DNA from: Clostridium sp. MSJ-8
GTDB lineage: Bacteria > Bacillota > Clostridia > Clostridiales > Clostridiaceae
DNA: 64,000 nucleotides
Direction of reading: 5' to 3'
Assembly: GCF_018918325.1 (NCBI RefSeq)
Contig: NZ_JAHLQH010000019.1
Location: 42,781-106,780, forward strand
Made by a program: the position numbers and the translations under genes. The notes beneath the pieces were generated by a model. The model did no database searches and was not told the DNA's origin. It was given only the letters and a program-made list of their open reading frames with translations. This document shows positions 8,800-18,458 of this stretch, piece by piece (position 1 is the first letter of the stretch; every line of letters begins with the position of its first letter).

Positions 8800-9342
8800 A
8801 TGTCAAGAGTAGGTAGATTACCAATAGCTATACCTGCTGGCGTAACTGTTAGTGTAACACCAGACAACGTTGTTACAGTAAAAGGCGCTAAGGGTCAATT
8901 AGTAAAAGCTATGCACAAAGACATGAGAATTGCGGTTGAAGACAACCATGTAGTTGTTACAAGACCAAGCGACGTGAAAGAGCACAGAGCTCTTCATGGA
9001 TTAACTAGAGCTCTTATAAACAATATGATAATCGGAGTTTCAGAAGGTTACCAAAAAACTTTAGATTTAGTTGGTGTTGGTTATAGAGCACAATTACAAG
9101 GAAAGAAACTTGTAATGAATCTTGGATTCTCACATCCAGTAGAAGTAGAACCAATGGAAGGAATTACTTTCGAAACTCCTGCAGCTACTAAGGTTGTTAT
9201 CAAGGGAATCGATAAGCAATTAGTTGGAGCTCAAGCAGCTGATATAAGACGTTGGAGAAAACCTGAACCATATAAGGGTAAAGGAATTAAATACGAAAAT
9301 GAAGTTATCAGACGTAAAGAAGGTAAGACTGGTAAGAAATAA
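8800..9342 (+). CDS. rplF: 50S ribosomal protein L6
   Basis: L6 sits near the sarcin-ricin loop and the elongation factor binding site. The 180-residue protein consists of two related domains. It begins [15 protein letters not shown], and the second domain contains the hallmark [15 protein letters not shown] near the C-terminus. AGGAGGTG precedes the ATG by about 5 bases. rplR follows with a short gap. No anomaly seen. Confidence 0.98.
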   Translation: MSRVGRLPIAIPAGVTVSVTPDNVVTVKGAKGQLVKAMHKDMRIAVEDNHVVVTRPSDVKEHRALHGLTRALINNMIIGVSEGYQKTLDLVGVGYRAQLQGKKLVMNLGFSHPVEVEPMEGITFETPAATKVVIKGIDKQLVGAQAADIRRWRKPEPYKGKGIKYENEVIRRKEGKTGKK

Positions 9343-9361
9343 TTAGGAAGGAGTGAGATCT

Positions 9362-9721
9362 ATGTTCAAGAAGGCAGACAAAAACGCTAAAAGAGTTAGA
9401 CGTCACCTTAGAGTTCGTAAGAAAGTTTTCGGTACTCCTGAAAGACCAAGACTTTCAGTATATAGAAGTGAAAAGAATATCTATGCACAAGTAATAGATG
9501 ATATAAATTCAAAAACATTAGTTTCTGCATCTAGTTTAGAAAAAGGTTTTTCAGCAAACGGTGGAAACAAAGAAGGTGCTAAAGCTGTTGGTGAATTAAT
9601 AGCTAAAAAAGCTTTAGAAAACGGAATTTCAGAAGTTGTATTTGATAGAGGTGGATATGTATATCACGGAAGAGTACAACAATTAGCTGAAGCAGCAAGA
9701 GAAGCAGGATTAAAATTCTAA
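9362..9721 (+). CDS. rplR: 50S ribosomal protein L18
   Basis: L18 binds 5S rRNA together with L5. I choose the ATG at 9362. AAGGAG at 9348-9353 is then correctly spaced, whereas the GTG at 9353 overlaps it. The 119-residue product starts [21 protein letters not shown], which is typical. It ends with the conserved [28 protein letters not shown] area (positions about 92-119). rpsE begins 18 bases later. Confidence 0.96.
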   Translation: MFKKADKNAKRVRRHLRVRKKVFGTPERPRLSVYRSEKNIYAQVIDDINSKTLVSASSLEKGFSANGGNKEGAKAVGELIAKKALENGISEVVFDRGGYVYHGRVQQLAEAAREAGLKF

Positions 9722-9739
9722 AAATAAGGAGGGAAATAC

Positions 9740-10240
9740 ATGAGAATCGATCCTAATACATTAGGTGACCTTAAGGAAAAAGTTGTTTTTATAAACAGAG
9801 TAACTAAGGTTGTTAAAGGTGGTAGAAACTTTAGATTCAGCGCACTAGTAGTTGTTGGAGATGAAAACGGACATGTAGGCGTTGGAATGGGAAAATCTAT
9901 CGAAATTCCTGTTGCAATTAAAAAAGGAATTGAAGATGCTAAGAAGAACATGGTAGAAGTAGCTCAAGTAGGAACTACTATTCCTCATGAAATATATGGC
10001 GAATTTGGAACTGGAAAAGTTCTTATAATGCCAGCTAAAGAAGGTACAGGAGTTATCGCTGGAGGTCCAGCTAGATCTGTATTAGAATTAGCAGGAATTA
10101 AAGACGTAAGAGCTAAATCATTAGGTTCAAACAATCCAAGAAACATGGTTAATGCAACTATTAATGGATTAGCTAACTTAAGAACAGCTGAACAAATAGC
10201 TAAATTAAGAGGAAAAACTGTTGAGGAAATATTAGGTTAG
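9740..10240 (+). CDS. rpsE: 30S ribosomal protein S5
   Basis: S5 contributes to decoding fidelity, and mutations in its N-terminal loop give spectinomycin resistance. The 166-residue protein has the double-stranded RNA binding-like N domain with [25 protein letters not shown] (positions about 14-38). The C domain contains [19 protein letters not shown]. An AAGGAGGG site precedes the ATG. The spectinomycin loop KVVKGGR looks wild type by eye. rpmD begins 13 bases after the stop codon. Confidence 0.97.
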   Translation: MRIDPNTLGDLKEKVVFINRVTKVVKGGRNFRFSALVVVGDENGHVGVGMGKSIEIPVAIKKGIEDAKKNMVEVAQVGTTIPHEIYGEFGTGKVLIMPAKEGTGVIAGGPARSVLELAGIKDVRAKSLGSNNPRNMVNATINGLANLRTAEQIAKLRGKTVEEILG

Positions 10241-10253
10241 GAGGTATATTGCG

Positions 10254-10433
10254 ATGGCTAAGTTAAGAATTACATTAGTAAAGAGCTTAATAGGTAGAAA
10301 GAAAGACCATATTGCTACTGCAAATGCCTTAGGACTTAAGAAGATAGGTAAAACAGTAGAACATGAGGGAACTCCTCAAATCAATGGTATGATAAAGAAA
10401 ATAGACTACTTATTGAAGGTAGAAGAAATATAG
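10254..10433 (+). CDS. rpmD: 50S ribosomal protein L30
   Basis: This 59-residue reading frame lies in the gap between rpsE and rplO, exactly where rpmD belongs. It reads [20 protein letters not shown], followed by the conserved [17 protein letters not shown], and ends YLLKVEEI before TAG at 10431-10433. A GGAGGT site at 10240-10245 lies 8 bases before the ATG. L30 is a small 50S protein that contacts 5S and 23S rRNA. The gene is easily missed by length cutoffs. Confidence 0.96.
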   Translation: MAKLRITLVKSLIGRKKDHIATANALGLKKIGKTVEHEGTPQINGMIKKIDYLLKVEEI

Positions 10434-10454
10434 TTAAGAGGAGGTGTGCTTAGT

Positions 10455-10895
10455 ATGAAACTTCATGAATTAAAACCAGCAGCTGGTAGCAAGAAAGCTC
10501 CTAAGAGAGTTGGTAGAGGTACTGGTTCAGGTTTAGGAAGAAACGCTGGTAAAGGTGAAAAAGGACAAAACGCTAGATCAGGTGGTGGAGTTAGACCAGG
10601 ATTCGAAGGTGGTCAAATGCCATTATACAGAAGACTTCCTAAGAGAGGATTCACTAACATATTTGCAAAAGAAATCATCAGTATTAATGTTGATAGATTA
10701 AATAGATTTGAAAATGGAACAGAAGTTACTCCAGAATTATTACTAGAAACAAGAGTAATAAGCAAAATAAAAGATGGAGTTAAGATATTAGGAAATGGAA
10801 CATTAGAAAAGAGCCTAACAATAAAAGGCTGTAAGCTATCTAAATCTGCAAAAGAAAAGATAGAAGCAGCTGGAGGAAAAGTTGAGGTGATTTAA
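10455..10895 (+). CDS. rplO: 50S ribosomal protein L15
   Basis: L15 is a late-assembly 50S protein with a long basic N-terminal extension. I start it at the ATG at 10455 ([20 protein letters not shown]), because GAGGAGGTG just upstream is then properly spaced. The GTG at 10446 is too close to the site. The 146 residues show the glycine-rich [19 protein letters not shown] segment and the C-terminal globular domain. secY starts two bases after the stop codon, so the two are tightly linked. Confidence 0.97.
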   Translation: MKLHELKPAAGSKKAPKRVGRGTGSGLGRNAGKGEKGQNARSGGGVRPGFEGGQMPLYRRLPKRGFTNIFAKEIISINVDRLNRFENGTEVTPELLLETRVISKIKDGVKILGNGTLEKSLTIKGCKLSKSAKEKIEAAGGKVEVI

Positions 10896-10897
10896 TA

Positions 10898-12175
10898 ATG
10901 CTATCAACCCTACGTAATGCCTGGAAAGTTCCAGAAATGAGAAAAAAGTTCATATGGACTATAGTATTAGTAGCAATATTCAGGATGGGAATTCATGTTC
11001 CTTGTCCTGGTGTTAGTTCTGACTTTCTTAAACAATTAACAGATCAAAGTTCTTTGATGGGATTTTATGATTTGATTTCAGGTGGAGCATTTAGTGATTT
11101 TAGTATATTAGCATTAGGTGTTATGCCTTATATTAATGCCTCAATCATAATGCAATTATTAACTATTGCAATTCCTGCTTTAGAACAATTGCAAAAAGAA
11201 GGTCAAGAAGGCAGAAATAAAATTCAAAATGCAACTCGTTATGTTGCAATTGGTATAGCAGTAATTCTTGCAATTGGAGTACTTACAACATTATCTAATT
11301 ACGGTGGTACTTCAGGAATTACAAAATTCGAATATGTTGTAATAGTGCTATCACTTATTGTTGGATCTACATTCTGTATATGGTTAGGAGATCAAATTAC
11401 AACAAAAGGATTTGGAAATGGAACATCAATATTAATTTTTGTTAATATTATTTCTAGAATTCCTAAATCAGTATATGCTTTATATCAATCGGTAAAGGCT
11501 GGAACATTAAATGCAGTTGAATTAGCATTATTTATAGTTGGAATAGTAGTATTAATCGCATTAGCTGTATATTTCAGTTTAGCTGAAAGAAGAATACCTG
11601 TACAATATGCTGGTAAAGCAGTTGGAAATAGAGTTTCAAAGGCTCAAACAACTCATATACCATTAAGTATAATTAGTGCAGCAGTAATAGCAATAATATT
11701 TGCTATGTCTGTAATGACATTTTGTGAAGCGTTAGCTCAATTCTTCCCTAATAATGGGGTATTAGAATGGTTAACAACAAGTAAATACAGTGTATTAAAT
11801 AAAGGAACTTGGATGTATCCAGTACTTTATGCAATACTTACAGTATTCTTTACTTGGTTCTATAATGAAGTTACATTAAAGCCAGAAGAAATGGCTGAAA
11901 ATTTAAATAAATCATCAGGTATAGTAGTAGGTGTAAGACCTGGTAAAGATACTGAAAAGTACTTTAGTACAGTAATTGCAAAAATATCTATTATAGGTGG
12001 TATATTTGCTGCAATATTAGCTGTAATACCTGTAATTTTACAACAAACTGAAAAATTTGGATCTACATCATTTGGTGCAACAGCTATTTTGATTGTAATT
12101 GGAGTTGCTCTTGATTTCTCAAGAAGACTTGATTCACAAATGGTTATGCGTCATTATGAAGGATTCCTTAAATAA
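10898..12175 (+). CDS. secY: protein translocase subunit SecY
   Basis: SecY forms the membrane channel of the Sec translocon. The 425-residue product has the family length, and about ten hydrophobic segments can be read along it. Conserved features include [11 protein letters not shown] near the N-terminus, [15 protein letters not shown] in the second transmembrane region, and the cytoplasmic loop [12 protein letters not shown]. It begins two bases after rplO with a ribosome-binding site (GAGGTGA) inside the end of rplO. adk follows. Confidence 0.97.
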   Translation: MLSTLRNAWKVPEMRKKFIWTIVLVAIFRMGIHVPCPGVSSDFLKQLTDQSSLMGFYDLISGGAFSDFSILALGVMPYINASIIMQLLTIAIPALEQLQKEGQEGRNKIQNATRYVAIGIAVILAIGVLTTLSNYGGTSGITKFEYVVIVLSLIVGSTFCIWLGDQITTKGFGNGTSILIFVNIISRIPKSVYALYQSVKAGTLNAVELALFIVGIVVLIALAVYFSLAERRIPVQYAGKAVGNRVSKAQTTHIPLSIISAAVIAIIFAMSVMTFCEALAQFFPNNGVLEWLTTSKYSVLNKGTWMYPVLYAILTVFFTWFYNEVTLKPEEMAENLNKSSGIVVGVRPGKDTEKYFSTVIAKISIIGGIFAAILAVIPVILQQTEKFGSTSFGATAILIVIGVALDFSRRLDSQMVMRHYEGFLK

Positions 12176-12198
12176 GATTTTATATATTGGAGATGATG

Positions 12199-12846
12199 AT
12201 GCCCGTGAAGATTATATTATTAGGACCCCCAGGAGCTGGAAAGGGTACACAGGCAAAATCAATTAGTAACAGATATGAAATACCTCATATTTCTACAGGG
12301 GATATTTTCAGAAAGAACATTTCTGAAAATACACCTCTTGGAATAGAGGCTAAGAAATACATGGACAACGGACAATTAGTCCCAGACCAAGTTACAATAG
12401 ACATGGTTAAAGATAGATTATGTGAGGACGATTGTAAGAAGGGATATCTATTAGACGGTTTTCCAAGAACAGTAAGTCAAGCTGAAGCACTTCAAGCATT
12501 CTTAGAGGAAAGAAATGAATCATTAGATTGTGCATTATTAATTGATGTACCTAAGGAATTTATTCTTGAAAGAATGACAGGAAGAAGAGTGTGCCCATCA
12601 TGTGGCGCAAGCTATCATGTTAAATTCAATCCTCCTAAGGATGGAAAATGTGAATTATGTGGATCAGAAGTTGTTCAAAGAAAAGATGATACTGTAGAAA
12701 CTGTTAAAGAAAGATTAGACGTATATGAAAAACAAACTCAACCACTAATTGATTATTATAAAGAAAAGAAATTATTATCAACAGTAGATGGTACAAAAGC
12801 TATAAATGAAGTTTTTGAAGGTATCTGCGATGTTTTGAAAAAATAA
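12199..12846 (+). CDS. adk: adenylate kinase with zinc-binding LID domain
   Basis: Adenylate kinase converts AMP and ATP to two ADP in the cytoplasm. The Walker A loop GPPGAGKGT lies at residues 9-17 of the chosen start, the ATG at 12199. That start is spaced correctly from GGAG at 12189-12192. GTG at 12205 would give the canonical opening MKIILLG and is a real alternative. The LID holds a C-x2-C-x16-C-x2-C zinc motif (CPSC and CELC), typical of Gram-positive enzymes. Normally map follows, but here it is absent. Confidence 0.95.
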   Translation: MPVKIILLGPPGAGKGTQAKSISNRYEIPHISTGDIFRKNISENTPLGIEAKKYMDNGQLVPDQVTIDMVKDRLCEDDCKKGYLLDGFPRTVSQAEALQAFLEERNESLDCALLIDVPKEFILERMTGRRVCPSCGASYHVKFNPPKDGKCELCGSEVVQRKDDTVETVKERLDVYEKQTQPLIDYYKEKKLLSTVDGTKAINEVFEGICDVLKK

Positions 12847-12937
12847 TATTTAGTCTAAGATACTAAGATTTAATAACAAGTTGCTTAGTAATAAATGTTT
12901 AGACATTTATACTAAGGTAATCATCGAGGTGGAAAAT

Positions 12938-13219
12938 TTGCAGAGCAATGACTTGATAGGAAAAGTGGTACTTTCAAAAGCTGGTAGAGATAAGAATCAT
13001 TTATATATTGTAATTGGGATTATAAATTCTGAGTATATTTTATTAGCAAATGGAGATACTAAGACATTAGATAAGCCTAAGAAAAAGAAAGTAAAGCATT
13101 TGAGTTTTCTATCAGAAGTTAATGATGAAATAAAGTCAGCCATAGTTAATAAAGATAAAAGTACTGACCTAAAAATAAAGAGTTTTTTAAAGTTAAAAGG
13201 CATTGTTAAGGAGGGTTGA
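12938..13219 (+). CDS. KOW-domain RNA-binding protein (L14e/L27e-like)
   Basis: A small basic protein of 93 residues is encoded between adk and infA. I choose the TTG at 12938, which follows GAGGTGG at 12926-12932 by 5 bases. Earlier in-frame codons have no ribosome-binding site. The N-terminal part ([23 protein letters not shown]) resembles a KOW-type fold as seen in L14e/L27e-like proteins. The middle carries a very basic [10 protein letters not shown] stretch. Clostridial genomes commonly carry such a gene here. It may bind rRNA or the ribosome, but its function is unproven. Confidence 0.75.
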   Translation: MQSNDLIGKVVLSKAGRDKNHLYIVIGIINSEYILLANGDTKTLDKPKKKKVKHLSFLSEVNDEIKSAIVNKDKSTDLKIKSFLKLKGIVKEG

Positions 13220-13226
13220 TTACCTT

Positions 13227-13445
13227 ATGTCAAAAGATGATGTAATAGAAATGCAAGGTACCGTGTTAGAAGCGTTACCAAATGCCAGGTTCCAAGTTGA
13301 ACTAGAAAGTGGGCACACAATTCTAGCGCATATATCAGGAAAGTTAAGAATGAACTTCATAAGAATTTTACCTGGAGATAAAGTTACAGTAGAGCTTTCT
13401 CCATACGATTTAACAAGAGGTAGAATTACATGGAGAGCTAAATAG
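13227..13445 (+). CDS. infA: translation initiation factor IF-1
   Basis: IF-1 occupies the ribosomal A site during initiation. The ATG at 13227 gives 72 residues, exactly the usual length, opening [13 protein letters not shown]. The OB fold includes [35 protein letters not shown] and ends [11 protein letters not shown]. The AAGGAGGG site at 13208-13215 is formed by the end of the upstream KOW gene, so the two genes are closely linked. The spacer of 11 bases is a little long. Confidence 0.97.
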   Translation: MSKDDVIEMQGTVLEALPNARFQVELESGHTILAHISGKLRMNFIRILPGDKVTVELSPYDLTRGRITWRAK

Positions 13446-13474
13446 TTTTTAGATTTTATCTAAAATCAATATAA

Positions 13475-13603
<129 letters not shown>

Positions 13604-13631
13604 AAAATCAAAAAAAATGTAGAAATCTTGA

Positions 13632-13669
13632 AATTTTATTTGACTTTTTTGCAAAAGTCAAATAAAATT
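13632..13669 (+). other. 17-bp perfect hairpin with an embedded promoter-like motif
   Basis: The bases 13632-13648 pair perfectly with 13653-13669 around a 4-base TTGC loop. No T-run follows on the + strand. The same bases contain TTGACT (13640-13645) and TAAAAT (13663-13668) with a 17-base spacer, so the hairpin DNA could also act as a promoter for the alpha genes. It sits 29 bases after rpmJ. Confidence 0.6.
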
Positions 13670-13712
13670 ATATAGTCAATGTTTTAATAATTAGGTTTTA
13701 GGTGCGGCTGAA

Positions 13713-13721
13713 TGTTATAAT
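13713..13721 (+). promoter_or_regulatory. extended -10 promoter upstream of rpsM
   Basis: TGTTATAAT at 13713-13721 is a perfect extended -10 element (TG-N-TATAAT) located 73 bases before rpsM, after the hairpin. No good -35 is visible. It lies inside an imperfect palindrome (TGTTATAATAACA), so it might be a structural feature instead. Confidence 0.5.
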
Positions 13722-13793
13722 AACATGCCTAGAATTTTATTATAAATAATATTACTTTTAAGGCATTTTAATTACCAGGAGGTGTAAATTTTA

Positions 13794-14159
13794 ATGGCAA
13801 GAATAGCAGGTGTTGACCTACCAAGAGAAAAAAGAGTTGAAATAGGTCTAACATATATATATGGAATAGGGCTTCCAACTTCACAAAAAATATTAGCTGA
13901 ATGCGGAATAAACCCTGATACTAGAGTTAAAGACTTAACTGAAGAAGAAGTTAACGATATAAGAACTTACATCAAGAATATTAACGTTGAAGGTGACTTA
14001 AGAAGAGAAGTTGCTTTAAACATTAAGAGACTTCAAGAAATTGGATGTTATAGAGGTATTAGACATAGAAGAGGTCTTCCAGTTAGAGGACAAAAAACTA
14101 AGACTAATGCTAGAACTAGAAAAGGTCCTAAGAAGACTATAGCTAATAAGAAGAAGTAA
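13794..14159 (+). CDS. rpsM: 30S ribosomal protein S13
   Basis: S13 sits in the 30S head and contacts the P-site tRNA and the 50S subunit. The 121-residue product begins [21 protein letters not shown] and includes the helix-hairpin-helix region YGIG. The basic C-terminal tail [21 protein letters not shown] is also typical. AGGAGGTG lies before the ATG. The preceding gap holds hairpins and probable promoters. rpsK begins 15 bases downstream. Confidence 0.97.
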   Translation: MARIAGVDLPREKRVEIGLTYIYGIGLPTSQKILAECGINPDTRVKDLTEEEVNDIRTYIKNINVEGDLRREVALNIKRLQEIGCYRGIRHRRGLPVRGQKTKTNARTRKGPKKTIANKKK

Positions 14160-14174
14160 TAAGGAGGTAAAGTA

Positions 14175-14570
14175 ATGGCAGCTCAAAAAGTTAAGAAGAC
14201 TAGAAGAAAAAAAGAAAGAAAAAATGTTGAGCATGGTGCAGCACACATCAAATCAACTTTTAATAACTCAATAGTTACTTTAACAGATGCAGCAGGTAAT
14301 GCTTTATCATGGTCTAGTGCTGGAGCTTTAGGATTCAGAGGATCAAGAAAGAGCACTCCTTATGCTGCACAAATGGCAGCAGAAACTGCAGCTAAAGCAG
14401 CTATGGAACATGGATTAAAGAGCATTGAAGTATATGTTAAAGGTCCAGGTTCAGGAAGAGAAGCAGCTATAAGATCATTACAAGCTGCTGGTTTAGAAGT
14501 AACTTTAATAAAAGATGTTACTCCAATACCACACAATGGATGTAGACCACCAAAAAGAAGAAGAGTTTAG
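14175..14570 (+). CDS. rpsK: 30S ribosomal protein S11
   Basis: S11 lies on the 30S platform close to the mRNA exit. The 131-residue product has a lysine-rich N-terminus. It carries the conserved [32 protein letters not shown] region (positions about 20-51) and ends [17 protein letters not shown], the classical C-terminus. AAGGAGGTAA lies upstream of the ATG. Standard order and spacing. Confidence 0.98.
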   Translation: MAAQKVKKTRRKKERKNVEHGAAHIKSTFNNSIVTLTDAAGNALSWSSAGALGFRGSRKSTPYAAQMAAETAAKAAMEHGLKSIEVYVKGPGSGREAAIRSLQAAGLEVTLIKDVTPIPHNGCRPPKRRRV

Positions 14571-14597
14571 TACAGTCGTTTAGGAGGTGTAAATTTA

Positions 14598-15218
14598 ATG
14601 GCAAGATATACTGGAGCTACATGTAAGTTATGTAGAAGAGAAGGTATGAAATTATTCCTTAAAGGGGATAGATGTTATACAGATAAATGTGCTTTTGCTA
14701 GAAGAAGCTATGCACCGGGACAACATGGCGCTAACAAGAAAAAGGTGTCAGGTTACGGATTACAACTTAGAGAAAAGCAAAAAGCTAAGAGAATATATGG
14801 CGTATTAGAAAGCCAATTTAGAAAATATTATGAAAAAGCTGAACATATGAAGGGCATCACAGGTGAAAACTTACTTAAGTTATTGGAATTAAGACTTGAT
14901 AACGTAGTATACAAATTAGGATTTGGTTCATCTAGAAATGAAGCTAGACAATTAGTTACTCATGGTCATTTCTTAGTAAATGGTAAGAAAGTAGATATTC
15001 CATCATTTAAAGTTTCTGTTGGTGATGTTATTTCTGTATGTGAAAAGAGCAGAGGTACTGAAAAGTTCAAGACTTTCGCTGAAAATCCAAAGGCTATGCC
15101 AAAATGGATAGAAGCAAATATCGAAAATTTCGAAGGTAAAGTTGTAGCTGAACCTGAAAGAGATGATATAGAAGTACCAATTAATGAAACTCTTATCGTC
15201 GAATTATACAGCAAATAA
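14598..15218 (+). CDS. rpsD: 30S ribosomal protein S4, zinc-binding form
   Basis: S4 nucleates 30S assembly, and in several bacteria it represses its own operon. The 206-residue product has an N-terminal cysteine set C9, C12, C26 and C31, which marks the zinc-binding form. An S4 RNA-binding domain around [30 protein letters not shown] follows. AGGAGGTG precedes the ATG. Clostridial genomes may hold a zinc-free copy elsewhere. The 57-base gap to rpoA shows no terminator. Confidence 0.97.
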   Translation: MARYTGATCKLCRREGMKLFLKGDRCYTDKCAFARRSYAPGQHGANKKKVSGYGLQLREKQKAKRIYGVLESQFRKYYEKAEHMKGITGENLLKLLELRLDNVVYKLGFGSSRNEARQLVTHGHFLVNGKKVDIPSFKVSVGDVISVCEKSRGTEKFKTFAENPKAMPKWIEANIENFEGKVVAEPERDDIEVPINETLIVELYSK

Positions 15219-15275
15219 TAGGTATGCCCTCAGAAGCAAGTTGCCATTTTTTAAAAACAAGGAGGGTTTGTGTGT

Positions 15276-16223
15276 ATGTTAGAAATCGAAAAGCCAGTAA
15301 TTGAATGCGTTGAATCTAATGAAAATGGTACTTATGGTAAGTATGTTGTTGAACCATTAGAAAGAGGATATGGTATTACTTTAGGTAATGCACTTAGAAG
15401 AATATTATTATCATCTTTACCTGGTGCAGCAGTAACTTCTGTTAAGATAGATGGAGTACTTCATGAGTTCTCAACTGTTCAAGGCGTTAAAGAAGATGTT
15501 ACAGAATTGATTCTTAACATTAAAGCTTTAGCATTAAAGATGGAAGGCGAAGGTCCAAAGACTATCTATATAGATGCTAAAGGTCCTGGAGAAGTTACAG
15601 GAGGAGATATAAAGACTGATGGTGATGTGGAAGTTGTAAACAAAGACTTGCATATTGCAACATTAGATGAAGATGGAAGACTTTATATTGAGTTAACTGT
15701 TAATAGAGGAAGAGGTTATGTAACTCAAAATAGAAACAAAAGTGACGAATTACCAATATCAGCAATAGCTGTTGATTCGATTTACACACCAGTAAAGAGA
15801 GTTAATTTTGTTGTAGAAAATACAAGAGTAGGTCAAATAACAGACTATGACAAACTGACTTTAGAAATATGGACAGATGGAACTATTGAGATAGATGAAG
15901 CGATAAGTTTATCAGCAAAGATTCTTATAGAACATTTTAAATTATTTATGTCATTAACTGATAATACTAATGATGTAGAGATTATGATAGAAAAAGAAGA
16001 AGATAAAAAAGAGAAAGTCTTAGAAATGACAGTTGAAGAATTAGATTTATCTGTTAGATCATACAACTGTTTAAAGAGAGCTGGAATCAATACTGTTCAA
16101 GAACTTGCAACAAGATCTATGGATGATATGATGAAAGTTAGAAATCTAGGAAAGAAATCTTTAGAAGAAGTTGAAAGAAAACTTAAAGAGTTAGGCTTAG
16201 GTCTAAAGCTAAACGATGAGTAA
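15276..16223 (+). CDS. rpoA: DNA-directed RNA polymerase subunit alpha
   Basis: The alpha subunit dimerises to start RNA polymerase assembly and contacts UP elements and activators. I start it at the ATG at 15276, well spaced from AGGAGGG at 15260-15266; the GTG at 15270 is too close. The 315-residue protein has the N-terminal assembly domain with [24 protein letters not shown] flexible acidic linker follows, then the C-terminal domain with [22 protein letters not shown]. rplQ begins 12 bases after the stop. Confidence 0.98.
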   Translation: MLEIEKPVIECVESNENGTYGKYVVEPLERGYGITLGNALRRILLSSLPGAAVTSVKIDGVLHEFSTVQGVKEDVTELILNIKALALKMEGEGPKTIYIDAKGPGEVTGGDIKTDGDVEVVNKDLHIATLDEDGRLYIELTVNRGRGYVTQNRNKSDELPISAIAVDSIYTPVKRVNFVVENTRVGQITDYDKLTLEIWTDGTIEIDEAISLSAKILIEHFKLFMSLTDNTNDVEIMIEKEEDKKEKVLEMTVEELDLSVRSYNCLKRAGINTVQELATRSMDDMMKVRNLGKKSLEEVERKLKELGLGLKLNDE

Positions 16224-16235
16224 GGAGGTAAATCC

Positions 16236-16577
16236 ATGGCAGGTTATCGTAAGTTAGGTCTTCCTACTGACCAAAGAAAGGCTATGCTAAGAAATCTTGT
16301 AACAAGTTTCTTAAAGTATGGTAAAATTGAAACAACTGAAACTAGAGCTAAGGAAACAAGAAAGATTGCAGAAAAGATGATTACTCTTGCTAAAAGAGGA
16401 GACTTACATGCAAGAAGACAAGTTTTATCTTACGTTCAAGAAGAAGCAGTAGTTAAAAACCTATTTGATAATATAGCTTCACAATACACTGAGAGAAACG
16501 GTGGTTATACAAGAATGTATAAAAAAGGCCCTAGAAGAGGGGATGGAGCTGAAGTAGTTATACTTGAATTAGTATAA
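16236..16577 (+). CDS. rplQ: 50S ribosomal protein L17
   Basis: L17 sits near the tunnel exit. The 113-residue product begins [34 protein letters not shown]. It ends with [21 protein letters not shown], matching the short bacterial form. AAGGAGG precedes the ATG. It closes the alpha block, and a strong terminator follows within 8 bases, so the large ribosomal transcription unit ends here. Confidence 0.98.
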   Translation: MAGYRKLGLPTDQRKAMLRNLVTSFLKYGKIETTETRAKETRKIAEKMITLAKRGDLHARRQVLSYVQEEAVVKNLFDNIASQYTERNGGYTRMYKKGPRRGDGAEVVILELV

Positions 16578-16584
16578 TTGATTG

Positions 16585-16616
16585 GGGATTAAGTAATACT
16601 TAGTCCCTATTTTTTT
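16585..16616 (+). terminator. terminator of the ribosomal protein cluster
   Basis: GGGATTAAGT at 16585-16594 pairs with ACTTAGTCCC at 16598-16607 (one G-T wobble), a 10-bp stem with a 3-base loop. Seven T residues follow at 16610-16616. It ends transcription after rplQ. Confidence 0.93.
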
Positions 16617-16691
16617 AATATTTAATATTATGTATATTTTTTATTAATAGCTAGAAAAAGTAATTTTATATATTATAGAGAAGAATAGTAG

Positions 16692-16721
16692 TTGAGTTAT
16701 AGTAGTATTCTTTTGTATAAT
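16692..16721 (+). promoter_or_regulatory. promoter of the ecfA1-ecfA2-ecfT-truA operon
   Basis: TTGAGT at 16692-16697 and TATAAT at 16716-16721 are separated by 18 bases. The site follows the rplQ terminator and lies 38 bases before ecfA1, so the transporter genes have their own transcription start. Confidence 0.7.
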
Positions 16722-16758
16722 ATATAGAAATGAATTGAAAATTAGGAGGATTTATATC

Positions 16759-17607
16759 TTGGAAACTATTGTGAATTTTAATAAAGTTTCATATGAATAT
16801 AAAGACAATATGGATAGCTCTAATACTGGAGTAAAAGTATTAAAAGATATTAATTTAAATATAGAAGAAGGCGAATTTTTAGTTGTTTTAGGACATAATG
16901 GTTCAGGAAAATCAACTTTAGCTAAACATATTAATGCATTAGCATTACCTACCAGTGGAACTGTGTATGTTAATGGATATAATACATCAGATGATGAACA
17001 TATATGGGATATACGTAGTAGTGCGGGAATGGTATTTCAGAATCCAGATAATCAATTAGTTGCTACTATAGTTGAAGAAGATGTGGCTTTTGGACCTGAG
17101 AATTTAGGAGTACCACCTGAAGAAATTAGAAAGAGAGTGGATGATAGTCTTAAAAAGGTTGGAATGTATGAGTATAGGAGACATGCACCACATTTATTGT
17201 CTGGTGGACAAAAGCAGAGAGTTGCTATTGCAGGAATATTAGCAATGGAACCTAAATGCATAGTTTTTGATGAACCTACTGCTATGTTAGATCCACAAGG
17301 TAGAAAAAGTGTAATGGAGATAATACACGACATTAATAAAAAACATGGTATTACGGTTGTTTTAATAACTCACTATATGGATGAAGCTGTTCAGGGAGAT
17401 AGAGTAGTTGTTATTGATGATGGTGAGGTAATTATGAATGGAACTCCTAAGGAAGTTTTTTCTGACGTAAATAAGATGAATAAAGTTGGCTTAGATGTTC
17501 CACAAGTAACTCAAATTGCTTATGAATTACAAAAAGAAGGAATAGATATTAGTACAAAAATATTAAATGTAGATGAGATGGTGGATGCATTATGTCAATT
17601 AAAGTAG
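16759..17607 (+). CDS. ecfA1: energy-coupling factor transporter ATPase A1
   Basis: This is one of two ATPases of an ECF-type vitamin/micronutrient importer, which pair with EcfT and exchangeable substrate-binding S subunits. I choose the TTG at 16759, nine bases after AGGAGG at 16744-16749. The 282-residue product has Walker [10 protein letters not shown] at residues 45-53 and a Q-loop in [10 protein letters not shown]. The signature [13 protein letters not shown] and Walker [14 protein letters not shown] follow. The gene overlaps ecfA2 by 16 bases. No S component is in the window, so the substrate is unknown. Confidence 0.95.
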   Translation: METIVNFNKVSYEYKDNMDSSNTGVKVLKDINLNIEEGEFLVVLGHNGSGKSTLAKHINALALPTSGTVYVNGYNTSDDEHIWDIRSSAGMVFQNPDNQLVATIVEEDVAFGPENLGVPPEEIRKRVDDSLKKVGMYEYRRHAPHLLSGGQKQRVAIAGILAMEPKCIVFDEPTAMLDPQGRKSVMEIIHDINKKHGITVVLITHYMDEAVQGDRVVVIDDGEVIMNGTPKEVFSDVNKMNKVGLDVPQVTQIAYELQKEGIDISTKILNVDEMVDALCQLK

Positions 17608-18446
17608 AAAATTTAACTCATATATATATGCCAGGAGGTCCATTTGAAAAAGTGGCATTAGATAACATTAATATAGAAATAAATGATGGTGAATTTGTTG
17701 CAATAATAGGCCATACTGGATCAGGTAAGTCAACATTAATTCAGCACTTAAATGGATTACTTAAACCTACTTCTGGAAGTATATACATTGATGAAATGGA
17801 TATTACAGACAAGGATGTGAACTTGATAGATATAAGAAAGAAAGTAGGGCTTGTGTTTCAATATTCTGAATATCAATTATTTGAAGAAACTATAGAAAAA
17901 GATATAGCATATGGACCCAAAAACTTAGGATTTTCAGAAGAAGAAGTGTTAGAACAAGTTAAGAAATCTATGAAGATGGTAGGGCTAGATTACAATACGT
18001 ATAAGGACGTTTCTCCTTTTGATTTAAGTGGTGGACAAAAAAGGCGTGTTGCTATAGCTGGCGTTATCGCTATGAATCCGAAAGTGTTAATTTTAGATGA
18101 ACCGACAGCAGGGTTAGATCCTAAAGGACGAGAGGAAATATTAGCTCAAATAAGAGAATTTAATAGTAAATATGGCATGACAGTTATATTAGTAAGCCAT
18201 AGTATGGAAGATGTAGTAAGGGTAGCTCAAAAGGTAATTGTAATGAATAAAGGTAAAGTTGAGTTATCAGGAGAAATTAAAGATGTTTTTAAAGAAGTTG
18301 ATAAACTAGAATCTATTGGCTTGGGTGTTCCTCAGGTTACTTATTTAATGAAGAGGCTTAGAGAAGCAGGATATAATATATCTGATGATATATATACAGT
18401 TGAACAGGCAAAAAAAGAAATTTTAAGAGTATTTTATGATAAATAG
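17592..18446 (+). CDS. ecfA2: energy-coupling factor transporter ATPase A2
   Basis: This is the second ATPase of the ECF module. The 284-residue protein has Walker [10 protein letters not shown] at residues 40-48, Q-loop [13 protein letters not shown], signature [13 protein letters not shown] and Walker [14 protein letters not shown]. The [11 protein letters not shown] form of the Q-loop and a conserved C-terminal dimerisation tail distinguish A2 from A1. Its start lies inside the end of ecfA1, which implies coupling. EcfT follows after 12 bases. Confidence 0.95.
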   Translation: MSIKVENLTHIYMPGGPFEKVALDNINIEINDGEFVAIIGHTGSGKSTLIQHLNGLLKPTSGSIYIDEMDITDKDVNLIDIRKKVGLVFQYSEYQLFEETIEKDIAYGPKNLGFSEEEVLEQVKKSMKMVGLDYNTYKDVSPFDLSGGQKRRVAIAGVIAMNPKVLILDEPTAGLDPKGREEILAQIREFNSKYGMTVILVSHSMEDVVRVAQKVIVMNKGKVELSGEIKDVFKEVDKLESIGLGVPQVTYLMKRLREAGYNISDDIYTVEQAKKEILRVFYDK

Positions 18447-18458
18447 AAAGGAGTTATT

